A stretch of DNA of 15,637 nt from an uncultured Planctomycetaceae bacterium (GTDB taxonomy: Bacteria > Planctomycetota > Planctomycetia > Planctomycetales > Planctomycetaceae), in contig CAIXQV010000589.1 in the NCBI GenBank assembly GCA_903921605.1, positions 1 through 15,637 of the forward strand, written 5' to 3'. This document shows, one piece after another, positions 7,600-14,439 of this stretch. The position numbers were made by a program, and so were the translations under genes. The notes below the pieces were generated by a model. That model ran no database searches and was not told the origin of the DNA. It was given only the letters and a program-made list of their open reading frames with translations. Every line of letters starts with the position of its first letter. The first letter of the stretch is position 1.

Positions 7600-8142
7600 A
7601 TGAGTATGGATCCTTCAGTTTCTTCGGATTCCGTTGTCGACGCGCCGGAAGTTCCCTCATCACAGCTTCCTGAACTGACAATTGGTTCCGGTGCTGCAGG
7701 TACTGCTGTTGTTGATCCAGCTTACCAGCCGACGATCCGCGGTAAAGTGGATCGGTTCGGCGTTGCCATGGGAACTGGTCGCCGTAAGACCTCAGTCGCT
7801 CGCGTTCGCATCAAAGAAGGGGCGGGCCAGTTCGTTGTGAACGGTCGTCCGATGGAAGAATATCTTCGTATTGAGCGAGACCGCGAAAGTGTGTTGGTTC
7901 CTCTGAATGTCGTTGGCAAAGTTGGCCAGGTCGACATTTCGGTTCGCGTTCAGGGTGGTGGCACGACCGGTCAGGCCGGGGCGATCATTCTGGGGATTGC
8001 TCGAGCACTTCAGGGCATGAACCCAGCTTGGCATCACCTTTTGGCCGACGCCGGACTTCTGACTCGCGACGACCGAATGGTCGAACGAAAGAAGTATGGA
8101 CGCAAGAAAGCCCGCAAGAGCTTCCAGTTCTCCAAGCGATAA
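7600..8142 (+). CDS. rpsI: 30S ribosomal protein S9 with N-terminal extension
   Basis: Small-subunit protein whose C-terminal tail reaches the P-site tRNA anticodon loop. The S9 domain starts at about residue 54 with FGVAMGTGRRKTSVARV, continues through VQGGGTTGQAGAI (117-129) and DAGLLTRDDRMVERKKYG (150-167), and ends with the invariant basic tail KKARKSFQFSKR (169-180). The family is usually about 130 residues; here about 53 precede the domain, rich in S, V, P and acidic residues and without a recognisable fold. An internal ATG (residue 57, position 7768) sits too close to the conserved core to be the obvious start, and the upstream frame looks coding. The true start could be the ATG at 7600 or at 7606; neither has a strong ribosome-binding site. 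A strong terminator follows. Confidence 0.96.
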   Translation: MSMDPSVSSDSVVDAPEVPSSQLPELTIGSGAAGTAVVDPAYQPTIRGKVDRFGVAMGTGRRKTSVARVRIKEGAGQFVVNGRPMEEYLRIERDRESVLVPLNVVGKVGQVDISVRVQGGGTTGQAGAIILGIARALQGMNPAWHHLLADAGLLTRDDRMVERKKYGRKKARKSFQFSKR

Positions 8143-8197
8143 TGCCACACGACTTTCTGTTCATCCGATTCGTTCTTCGAACTTCGGTTTGATATTC

Positions 8198-8234
8198 ATC
8201 CCTGCCGGATCACTGTCCTGCAGGGATTTTTTTT
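8198..8234 (+). terminator. Intrinsic terminator after rpsI
   Basis: ATCCCTGC (8198-8205) and GCAGGGAT (8220-8227) form a perfect 8-bp stem with a 14-nt loop, followed directly by eight T residues (8227-8234). This is a textbook rho-independent terminator closing the rplM-rpsI unit, 55 bp after the rpsI stop. Confidence 0.85.
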
Positions 8235-8274
8235 GGACCGCTCACCAACGCGGCTTCGCAAAGCGAATCATGCA

Positions 8275-9681
8275 ATGCAGGACGCCTATCAATCCCTGAT
8301 CCTTCCGGACGTGCAGCAGATGCTGCAGGAAGAAGATTTGGCTGGTTTGGCTGCCTTCTGCAAAGTTGTGCATCCTGCCGCCGTCGCTGAGATTTTGGAA
8401 GAGCTGGATGATCCACAGATCTGGCTGATTCTGGATCAGGCTGAACTGCCGCTGCGAGTTGAGATCTTTGAATACATCTCGCTGCGCCGGCAAACAGTAC
8501 TGGTCGAAACGCTGGATTCCACGCGTCTCTCGAATCTGCTGGAGTGGATGTCGGCCGATGATCGTGTCGACTTGCTTTCGGAAATGTCCGAGGGCCATCG
8601 CGAAGAAGTTCTGCGACTGATCGCCAAGGCCGAACGCAGCGATATTCGCAAGCTGCTGTCGTACGACGAAGACAGTGCCGGGTCGATTATGACCACGGAG
8701 TACGCGTCGCTGCCGGCCAATATTACTGTCCGCGACGCACTGGCTCAGTTGCGGCAGCAGGCCCCGAACAGTGAGACGATTTACTACGTCTACATTCTGA
8801 ATGAAGAACGCCGACTGGAAGGCTTTATCTCGCTGCGAGAATTGATCCTGGCCAAACCAGAAACTCGCCTCTCCGACATCATGCAGCGCGACGTGATCAG
8901 GTTTCGAGTGAGCGAGCAGCGCGAAGTCGTGGCTCAGGAGTTGGCTCGCTACAACTTCATTGCGTTGCCGATCGTCGATGAGAATGATCGGCTTGTTGGC
9001 ATCGTGACTCACGACGACGCTCTGGACGTCGTTCAGGAAGAGGCTACTGAGGACGCCTACCTGCAGGGTGCTGTTGCCCCGTTGCGAGACACCTACGAAG
9101 AAACTCCGTTCCTGACGATTTTATGGAAGCGTGGGATCTGGTTGCTGTTTCTGTCCATCGTGGCTCTCATGAACGCGCATGTGATTGACCATTATCGGCA
9201 ATCCACGGGTGGTGGCGAACCCATAGCGCTGGGGCTCAGCGGATTGACGACTTTGATCCTTCTCTTTTTGCCGCTCGTCATGGCGAGCGGAGGAAATGCG
9301 GGTTCACAATCAGCGACATTGTTTATCCGGATGTTTGCGCTGCAGCCCACTGACACGAAGGGTACTCCCGACGATTCGATCAGCCGAGCGTTGATCCTGC
9401 GTGAGTTTTTGATCGGCTTATGTCTGGGAGTCGCACTCGCGTCGTTGGACTTCGGTGTGGCCTGGTTGTGGTTCGGTAGAACGGTGAATGAATCGGCCGC
9501 GATCGCAACCACCGTGATTGCGGTCGTGATTCTGGGAACATCGGCCGGAACACTGTTGCCTCTGATGCTGCGGCGACTCGGTATGGATCCGGCGATTATG
9601 TCGAATCCGCTAATCGCGGCGATGGTCGATGTGCTTGCGGTAGTAATCTTCTACGAGATTGCTTCGTTGTTTCTAAGCTAA
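8275..9681 (+). CDS. mgtE: Magnesium transporter MgtE
   Basis: Mg2+-gated Mg2+ channel of the cytoplasmic membrane, 468 residues, normal for the family. Domains in order: the N-terminal helical MgtE domain (about 20-127, ending in the DIRKLLSYDEDSAGSIMT linker), a CBS pair (about 140-265, with FIALPIVDENDRLVGIVTHDD at 228-248), and the five-helix transmembrane domain (about 284-466). The conserved GGNAGSQ (339-345) is present, as is DPAIMSNP followed by D452 in the last helix, equivalent to the pore-lining aspartate. Mg2+ bound between N and CBS domains closes the channel in the family. The ATG at 8275 is preferred: a longer reading from TTG at 8233 would begin inside the T tract of the rpsI terminator. 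Only 40 bp separate terminator and start, so the promoter must lie within or before the terminator. No M-box leader is visible. Confidence 0.95.
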   Translation: MQDAYQSLILPDVQQMLQEEDLAGLAAFCKVVHPAAVAEILEELDDPQIWLILDQAELPLRVEIFEYISLRRQTVLVETLDSTRLSNLLEWMSADDRVDLLSEMSEGHREEVLRLIAKAERSDIRKLLSYDEDSAGSIMTTEYASLPANITVRDALAQLRQQAPNSETIYYVYILNEERRLEGFISLRELILAKPETRLSDIMQRDVIRFRVSEQREVVAQELARYNFIALPIVDENDRLVGIVTHDDALDVVQEEATEDAYLQGAVAPLRDTYEETPFLTILWKRGIWLLFLSIVALMNAHVIDHYRQSTGGGEPIALGLSGLTTLILLFLPLVMASGGNAGSQSATLFIRMFALQPTDTKGTPDDSISRALILREFLIGLCLGVALASLDFGVAWLWFGRTVNESAAIATTVIAVVILGTSAGTLLPLMLRRLGMDPAIMSNPLIAAMVDVLAVVIFYEIASLFLS

Positions 9682-9747
9682 TAACAGCATGGCCGTTGAC
9701 TCATGGGTAATCCCGAAACTCCTGAGCAGGTTATTTGTTTAGTCGCT

Positions 9748-9764
9748 CCCGACCCCGCGTCGGG
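9748..9764 (+). terminator. Possible weak terminator after mgtE
   Basis: CCCGAC (9748-9753) and GTCGGG (9759-9764) form a 6-bp GC stem with a 5-nt loop, 66 bp after the mgtE stop. What follows is GGTTTAAA rather than a run of T, so termination is possible but not assured. Confidence 0.3.
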
Positions 9765-9844
9765 GGTTTAAAGGCTCTTGCACCATCAGTAACGAAATGA
9801 GCGGGCATTGGTGCCAAAGTCAGCAGGCCCCAGAGGCAGGCAGA

Positions 9845-9947
9845 CTGTTGATTTAATCGTTTAACGGCAAGCCGCAGGCGTCTTCGCCTGATTTCGCCTA
9901 CGGCTCGCCGTTAAACGAAAACGCTCAATACGCGAATAAGTCAACAG
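9845..9947. repeat. Nested palindromic element of about 100 nt
   Basis: Outer arms 9845-9855 (CTGTTGATTTA) and 9937-9947 (TAAGTCAACAG) pair over 11 positions with one G-U. Inside them, 9858-9880 pairs with 9895-9917: CGTTTAACGGC / GCCGTTAAACG (11 bp), AGCCG / CGGCT (5 bp) and AGGCG / CGCCT (5 bp), interrupted only by two A/C mismatches, with a 14-nt loop. An alternative inner hairpin, CAGGCG-TCTT-CGCCTG (9875-9890), competes. No open reading frame or T tract accompanies it. The diverged copy at 6541-6600 shows that it belongs to a dispersed family. Confidence 0.7.
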
Positions 9948-10041
9948 CCTACAGGCTCAGGGGGGGCGGGGGATCGAGTCATCAGCATCGTTCGCGATGC
10001 GTCGTTTCTTCAAAGAATCAAAAGGACTATTGGGGAAATCT

Positions 10042-10533
10042 ATGGGTGAATTCTCTCATTTTACCGCTGACGGCGCAAGCCGAATGGTGGACGTTGGTGA
10101 CAAGGCTGTGACGCGGCGAATGGCTCGGGCGGAAGGATTCGTGTTAATGCAGCCCGAGACACTGCGGTCTTTACAGGAGCGGAAATTTTCCAAGGGAGAT
10201 GTTCTGGAAGTGGCTCGACTGGCTGGAATTATGGCCACCAAGCGGACTTCAGACCTGATTCCTTTGTGTCATGTATTGCCCCTCGAGAAGGTCAACGTCG
10301 AGTTTTCCTTATCGGGGACTGAGGTTCGCGTGGAAGCGAGTGTTTCCACAGAATCTAAAACCGGTGTTGAGATGGAAGCTCTGACAGCGGTGAGTGTTGC
10401 GTGTCTCACAATTTACGACATGTGCAAGTCGGTTGACCGGGAGATGGAAATCAACACGATTCGTCTGTTGGAGAAGTCCGGCGGCCGTTCGGGACATTTC
10501 CTCCGTGATCCATCCAGTGAAGTTCCCTACTAA
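10042..10533 (+). CDS. moaC: Cyclic pyranopterin monophosphate synthase MoaC
   Basis: Second enzyme of molybdenum cofactor biosynthesis: converts 3',8-cyclo-7,8-dihydro-GTP, made by MoaA, to cyclic pyranopterin monophosphate. 163 residues, normal length. The active-site set is intact: K51 (in SKGDVL), H77 in [13 protein letters not shown]110 and E112 in [16 protein letters not shown]126 and K129 in [12 protein letters not shown], and K145 in [10 protein letters not shown]. These match the E. coli catalytic positions, with an offset of two after residue 77. The ATG at 10042 is chosen because the family begins about 10 residues before SRMVDVGDK and GGGG lies just upstream. No other moa, mog or moe gene is next to it, so it appears to be a stand-alone gene; the rest of the pathway must be elsewhere. 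Confidence 0.97.
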   Translation: MGEFSHFTADGASRMVDVGDKAVTRRMARAEGFVLMQPETLRSLQERKFSKGDVLEVARLAGIMATKRTSDLIPLCHVLPLEKVNVEFSLSGTEVRVEASVSTESKTGVEMEALTAVSVACLTIYDMCKSVDREMEINTIRLLEKSGGRSGHFLRDPSSEVPY

Positions 10534-10540
10534 GACCACG

Positions 10541-10623
10541 TGACAAAATCGAGTCTGGCTCCCTTCAGGGTCCCATGGATGTGGGCAACCAACAACGGAA
10601 AGGTGCCTGTCCCGATTTTATCA
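10541..10623. repeat. Imperfect inverted repeat between moaC and the prenyltransferase gene
   Basis: The left arm 10541-10561 begins TGACAAAATCGAG. The right arm 10603-10623 ends CCCGATTTTATCA. They are complementary at about 16 of 21 positions. A small CCCT-TC-AGGG hairpin (10561-10570) sits just inside the left arm. It could be a remnant mobile or repeat element, or a transcript-end structure after moaC. Confidence 0.35.
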
Positions 10624-10659
10624 GTGGTTTAAGAGTCCCTTAGAAAAGACGAATGTGTC

Positions 10660-11664
10660 ATGTCCACGGTTGTGTCCAGCCGCGACGAACTGAAACAGCA
10701 GATTCAGCATTTGCTTGCTGAGGACCTGCTGGCTGTCAACGCGCTGCTGGAACGACAGTTTCGTAATCCGAATATGTTCGTGCAGGATGTGGCTCAGCAC
10801 GTGGGGCGTTTTCAGGGGAAGCGGATCCGCCCGATTTTGACATTGCTCAGCGCACGACTTTATAGCCTGTCGCAGTCTTCACGAGAGAATGCTTACCGAC
10901 TTGCTGCAGTCGCTGAGATGATCCATACGGCGACGCTTGTTCACGATGATGTGATTGATGATGCCGATCTGCGTCGGCATGTGTCCACAGTTCATCGTCG
11001 TTGGAACACGGAGACCAGTGTTCTCTTCGGTGACTACCTTTTCTCTAAAGCGTTTCACCTCGCTGCAACAACGGGTGATGCGGAGGCATGTCGGTTGATC
11101 GGTCGAGCCACTGACCGCACGTGCGAAGGCGAGCTGAATCAGATTGCGGCACGCCTTGAACAGTCGACGTCGGAGCCCGATTATTTTCGAGTCATCAGCG
11201 GAAAGACCGGACAGTTGTTTGCTGTCAGTTGTCTGCTGGGTGCCCGCGCCGCTGGAGCGAGGGTGTCAGAGCAATCGCGGTTGAAGATTTTCGGTAACCG
11301 GATCGGTCTGGCATTTCAGATTGCGGATGATGTTCTGGATCTAACGGAGTCTGCCGAGTCGACAGGCAAAGATGCGGCCAATGATCTGTGCAATCACCGG
11401 ATGACACTGCCTCTGCTGAGAGCCTTAAAGCTTGCTTCCGAGACTGATCGAAAGCGGTTGAGTGAGTTGCTGTTTTCAACTGAAGCGGCCGATCATCAGC
11501 GACTGCGCGAGGAACCCCTGGTTCGTCAGGGGATCGAGTCAGCTCAGGCCAGTGCCGAGCTGCTGATTGCTCGAGCTATCCGCTGTCTGCGTCCTCTGCC
11601 CAACTGCCCTGCCCGCCATGCACTCGAAGCGATCGCAAGATTCGCGATCCATCGCTCGACGTGA
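10660..11664 (+). CDS. Polyprenyl diphosphate synthase (trans, long chain)
   Basis: Adds isopentenyl diphosphate units head-to-tail to an allylic starter, giving an all-trans prenyl diphosphate, probably the side chain of a respiratory quinone. 334 residues. Landmarks: GKRIRP (53-58), the first aspartate-rich motif DDVID (96-100, within LVHDDVIDDADLRR), GELNQIAARLE (157-167), ISGKTGQLF (179-187), and the second aspartate motif IADDVLD (221-227) followed by STGKDAANDL with the diphosphate-binding lysine K237. The residue five before the first motif is alanine (A91), which fits a long-chain enzyme of the IspB/HepT type rather than farnesyl or geranylgeranyl synthases. In place of the common RRGxPTVH there is RRHVSTVH. 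The exact chain length cannot be read. The ATG at 10660 has no strong ribosome-binding site. It stands alone between moaC and the FmdB-like gene. Confidence 0.93.
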   Translation: MSTVVSSRDELKQQIQHLLAEDLLAVNALLERQFRNPNMFVQDVAQHVGRFQGKRIRPILTLLSARLYSLSQSSRENAYRLAAVAEMIHTATLVHDDVIDDADLRRHVSTVHRRWNTETSVLFGDYLFSKAFHLAATTGDAEACRLIGRATDRTCEGELNQIAARLEQSTSEPDYFRVISGKTGQLFAVSCLLGARAAGARVSEQSRLKIFGNRIGLAFQIADDVLDLTESAESTGKDAANDLCNHRMTLPLLRALKLASETDRKRLSELLFSTEAADHQRLREEPLVRQGIESAQASAELLIARAIRCLRPLPNCPARHALEAIARFAIHRST

Positions 11665-11920
11665 GTTCTTCCCTCCGTGGCATTGGCCTCAGCCAACATT
11701 CCGCCCCATTATCCAGCCAATGATCTCGCCTGGCAGGTGATTTGATCGCCCGGCACGTCTTTTCGCGAATCCGCCTGTTGTGACCGAATAAAGGATACTG
11801 GCAGACCACCCGCCGGGTGAAGCCCACCAAGCCATCAAGTTTATTACTCAGCAGCCGGAGAAAGTTTGATAGACTGTAGCGGCTGGAATACCTTCCTCAC
11901 ATCATTTCGCTGTTGGAACT

Positions 11921-11927
11921 GGAGGAG
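11921..11927 (+). promoter_or_regulatory. Strong Shine-Dalgarno deciding a GTG start
   Basis: GGAGGAG at 11921-11927 lies 7 nt before the GTG at 11935. It is the best ribosome-binding site in the window and fixes the start of the FmdB-like protein at GTG rather than at the in-frame ATG at 11866. Confidence 0.75.
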
Positions 11928-11934
11928 AAGTCGC

Positions 11935-12243
11935 GTGCCCACCTATGTTTATGGTGTTATTCTGTCCGATGATGATGATGAAGCCATCGGTGAAACGTTT
12001 GAAGTGGAACAAGGGATCAAGGATCCTGCGCTGACGAAGCATCCGGTCACGGGTGAGCCGGTTCGACGTTTGATGTGTGCTCCGTTTGTGGCGGGAACGT
12101 GGTCTCCGATGAAAATGAAACGCAGCATCAGCGACAAAAATCTTGAGAAAAAGGGATTCACGAAATACGTTAAGAATCGCGATGGTCAGTATGAGCGAAA
12201 GACCGGAAAGGGTCCCGACATTCTGACCAGCCCGCCTCAGTAA
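11935..12243 (+). CDS. FmdB-like small protein lacking zinc-ribbon cysteines
   Basis: 102 residues from a GTG start, read MPTYVYGVILSDDDDEA. The frame of the FmdB/CxxC_CxxC_SSSS putative regulatory family is recognisable: MPTY-x-Y at the start, TFEVEQGIKDPALT (21-34) like the usual FEVxQxxxDxPLT, and PVRRLM (42-47) like the usual VRRLI. In that family two CxxC pairs bind zinc. Here the first pair is replaced by a VILSDDDDEAIGE loop and the second by KHPVTGEP, leaving only C48, which is outside the ribbon. The remainder (55-102) is basic and lysine-rich with no domain I know. Zinc binding by the usual ribbon is therefore excluded. The function of even canonical FmdB proteins is poorly defined. 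The homology call is from motif reading only. The PAS-LuxR gene follows after 62 bp on the same strand. Confidence 0.75.
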   Translation: MPTYVYGVILSDDDDEAIGETFEVEQGIKDPALTKHPVTGEPVRRLMCAPFVAGTWSPMKMKRSISDKNLEKKGFTKYVKNRDGQYERKTGKGPDILTSPPQ

Positions 12244-12305
12244 GATTTCTGCAGGATGCTCCTGCCTGTTTCGTCGCACTCAAAGTGCCATAGACTGACT
12301 GATCC

Positions 12306-12947
12306 ATGTCGAACGAATTCTGGAATCTGCTCAAAAGCCAGCCCGGCGTTGGCATCCTGATTGTCGACATTGATGGCTTGGTTTTGTTCTGCAACAAGCA
12401 GGCGAAGCAGATCTACTACGGAGATAACTTCAATCCCGTCGGCAAAACGATCGAAGAGATCGAAGGCCCGGTCTTTGCCGCAGAACGAATGCCCGTCATT
12501 CGCCAGGTGATAGAGACTCGCCAGCCCGTGATGTTGCGACATATTCGAGGCGGACGCTGGACGGAAGCCATGATCTGGCCGATGGAAGCGGTGGATGAAA
12601 AGAAGCCAAGGATTATTTCAGTGACCCGTCAGGGTGTCGACGTTGTTGAACCTGGCGTCGACTTCCGCGTTATCGATTCAAACCTTGTCGATCTTGGGCC
12701 TCTCGATTCTCTGACTCCGCGTGAGCTGGAAGTTCTTACCCTCGTCGGGCATGGTTCGCCGATTAAGGCCATCGCGAAAGAACTGGGCGTTGCTCAGAGA
12801 ACGGTCGAACGTTACAGGTCTGATATCTCCCGAAAACTCGGAGTGACATCCATCGCAGAGATCGCGCGACTTGTGCAGTTGGCTGGCCTTGAGATTCCTC
12901 ACGCAGACATGCCACGGCTCAATCGCTGGCACGGCAAGCCCGAATAG
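12306..12947 (+). CDS. PAS-domain LuxR-type transcriptional regulator
   Basis: 213 residues. Residues about 5-112 look like a PAS sensor domain: GVGILIVDIDGLVLFCNKQA (14-33) is the typical PAS start, and TEAMIWPMEAVDEKKPRIISVTRQG (86-110) its last strands. Residues 136-195 form a LuxR/FixJ helix-turn-helix: LTPRELEVLTLVGHG, then AIAKELGVAQRTVERYRSDI with the recognition helix, then RKLGVTSIAEIARL. There is no receiver domain and no membrane segment, so it is a cytoplasmic one-component regulator responding to a small ligand, a cofactor or a protein partner. Start: the ATG at 12306, no clear ribosome-binding site. It may be co-transcribed with the FmdB-like gene. It converges on the sulfatase gene with only 19 bp between the stop codons and no visible terminator. 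Targets unknown. Confidence 0.9.
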   Translation: MSNEFWNLLKSQPGVGILIVDIDGLVLFCNKQAKQIYYGDNFNPVGKTIEEIEGPVFAAERMPVIRQVIETRQPVMLRHIRGGRWTEAMIWPMEAVDEKKPRIISVTRQGVDVVEPGVDFRVIDSNLVDLGPLDSLTPRELEVLTLVGHGSPIKAIAKELGVAQRTVERYRSDISRKLGVTSIAEIARLVQLAGLEIPHADMPRLNRWHGKPE

Positions 12948-12966
12948 AGTGCCGATCAGAGTTGCG

Positions 12967-14385
12967 TCACTTTGCTTTTTGTTTTTCGGTGCTCCAGCGA
13001 GTTTCCCAATCCGGCAGTGACGTTCGTGCGGATTTGAGATAAGTGCCGATTGCATCTGCAATTTCCGGGTGCAGTGCGGCAACATTGTTTTTCTCCGCGA
13101 CATCTGTTTGTTGGTCGTAAAGTACGACGGGCGCGTTTTCGCTGCCGGAACGAATACCTTTCCAGCGACCTTGATAGAGTGCGGCCTGTTTGAAGCCGCC
13201 CTCATGAAACTCCCAATAGAGAAATTCGTGCTGCTTCTGATTGCCGGAGCCCAGCAGCGTTGGAACGAAGCTGACACCGTCCAGATTCCGGGGAGCATCA
13301 CCGCCGGAAAGTTCTGCGGCAGTCGAAAGCCAGTCGGCGAAATAGCCAACATGGTCTGACTCACCATGCTTCACTTTGCCAGGCCACCAGGCAATAAACG
13401 GGACTCGAATACCACCATCCGTCAAACTCCGCTTCGTGCCTGAGAATGGCCCAGAGGGATTGAACCGCTTCAGGTCGTGTTTGCTCTCGTTGTGTGGACC
13501 GTTATCACTGGTGAAAATGACGAGCGTGTTTTCGGCAATCCCCAGTTGCTTCAAATGATCCAGCATGCGACCGACATGTGCATCGAGTCTTGAGATCATC
13601 GCGGCCTGTCCTTTGTCCTGGTTCGGCCAGTCTTTGTCCGCATAAGGCCCATAGTCCGGCACGTGAGCACCATCGCCGAGAACTTTACTGCGCTCGTTGT
13701 TGGCGTGAGGAGTCACCATGCTCCAGTAAAGAAAGAACGGACGCTCTCGATTGTTGCTGACAAACTTCAGAGCTTCATCGGCAAACAGATCGTCCGCAAA
13801 ATGGCGAGCTTCGGTCGCGTAGCCGGCGCCGTCTTCGCCGACATAGTTGACAACATTGTCGATGGGTTCTCGCGTTTCATTTCTCCAGAGATAGTCCGGG
13901 AAATGATTGTGAGCATGATGCTGACTCAGGTAACCATAGAATTCATCGAAGCCGTGTTTGCGAGGCAGACCGCTTTCGGCCGCGCCGACGTTTCCAAGTC
14001 CCCATTTCCCGATAAGAGCCGTTCTATATCCGGCTGACTTCAGCACATCCGCGACTGTAATGTCTCCGTCTTTGAGCGCCTGAGCGGCCGGATTGGTCTG
14101 GCCCGCGTTGCCTCGAACTCGCGTATGCCCGTGATGCAGCCCTGTCATCAGCACACTGCGCGAGGGAGCACAGACGGTGGCTCCGGCGTAGAAATGTGTG
14201 AAGCGAAGTCCTTCGGCCGCCATCTGGTCGAGATGCGGAGTTGTGATGACTCGTTGACCATAACAGCCAAGATCGCCGTAGCCGAGATCATCGGCCATGA
14301 TAAAGATCAGGTTTGGACGATCGGCCGCGGAACAGGTCAGACTGACCAGGCAGGAAGCCACAACAAAACGCAACAGTGAAAGCAT
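12967..14385 (-). CDS. Secreted sulfatase (arylsulfatase family)
   Basis: Hydrolyses sulfate esters, typically on sulfated polysaccharides or aryl sulfates. 472 residues. A Sec signal peptide covers residues 1-20 (MLSLLRFVVASCLVSLTCSA), so it is periplasmic or exported. The mature domain opens with PNLIFIMADDLGYGD (24-38), containing Ca2+-coordinating aspartates. The modification motif C72-A-P-S-R76 (GATVCAPSRSVLMTG) is complete, so C72 should become formylglycine through an FGE-type enzyme encoded elsewhere. FTSDNGPH (291-298) supplies further metal ligands, and GTKRSLTDGGIRVP (316-329) the conserved lysine. The substrate is not predictable. The ATG at 14385 is preferred to TTG at 14391 because AAGGG lies at the right distance upstream and the signal peptide then begins normally. 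It follows the DUF1553 gene by 54 bp and is probably in its operon. Confidence 0.96.
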   Translation of the reverse strand: MLSLLRFVVASCLVSLTCSAADRPNLIFIMADDLGYGDLGCYGQRVITTPHLDQMAAEGLRFTHFYAGATVCAPSRSVLMTGLHHGHTRVRGNAGQTNPAAQALKDGDITVADVLKSAGYRTALIGKWGLGNVGAAESGLPRKHGFDEFYGYLSQHHAHNHFPDYLWRNETREPIDNVVNYVGEDGAGYATEARHFADDLFADEALKFVSNNRERPFFLYWSMVTPHANNERSKVLGDGAHVPDYGPYADKDWPNQDKGQAAMISRLDAHVGRMLDHLKQLGIAENTLVIFTSDNGPHNESKHDLKRFNPSGPFSGTKRSLTDGGIRVPFIAWWPGKVKHGESDHVGYFADWLSTAAELSGGDAPRNLDGVSFVPTLLGSGNQKQHEFLYWEFHEGGFKQAALYQGRWKGIRSGSENAPVVLYDQQTDVAEKNNVAALHPEIADAIGTYLKSARTSLPDWETRWSTEKQKAK

Positions 14386-14439
14386 CCTCAAACCCTTTTT
14401 GAGACGCGCAGCAGATCTGAAACATCGGAGCGACGACGC

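Larger units (their letters stand above)
9682..10041. other. Intergenic region mgtE-moaC with palindromic elements
   Basis: About 360 bp without a gene. It holds a GC-rich hairpin at 9748-9764 and the nested palindrome at 9845-9947, both listed separately, then a G-rich run at 9960-9973 before moaC. An in-frame ATG at 9997 would lengthen moaC by 15 residues that do not look like the family. Confidence 0.5.

Noticed and set aside
8143..8274. M-box magnesium riboswitch before mgtE
   Set aside because: Only a compact terminator hairpin is present. There is no room for the long M-box fold between the rpsI stop codon and the mgtE start.
8242..9012. Minus-strand open frame of 256 codons
   Set aside because: It is entirely antisense to mgtE, whose domains and conserved residues are clear; composition is typical of a reverse-frame shadow.
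9845..9947. Moco riboswitch upstream of moaC
   Set aside because: The position is suggestive, but the structure is a simple nested palindrome with a related copy far from any Moco gene (6541-6600), which fits a dispersed repeat better.
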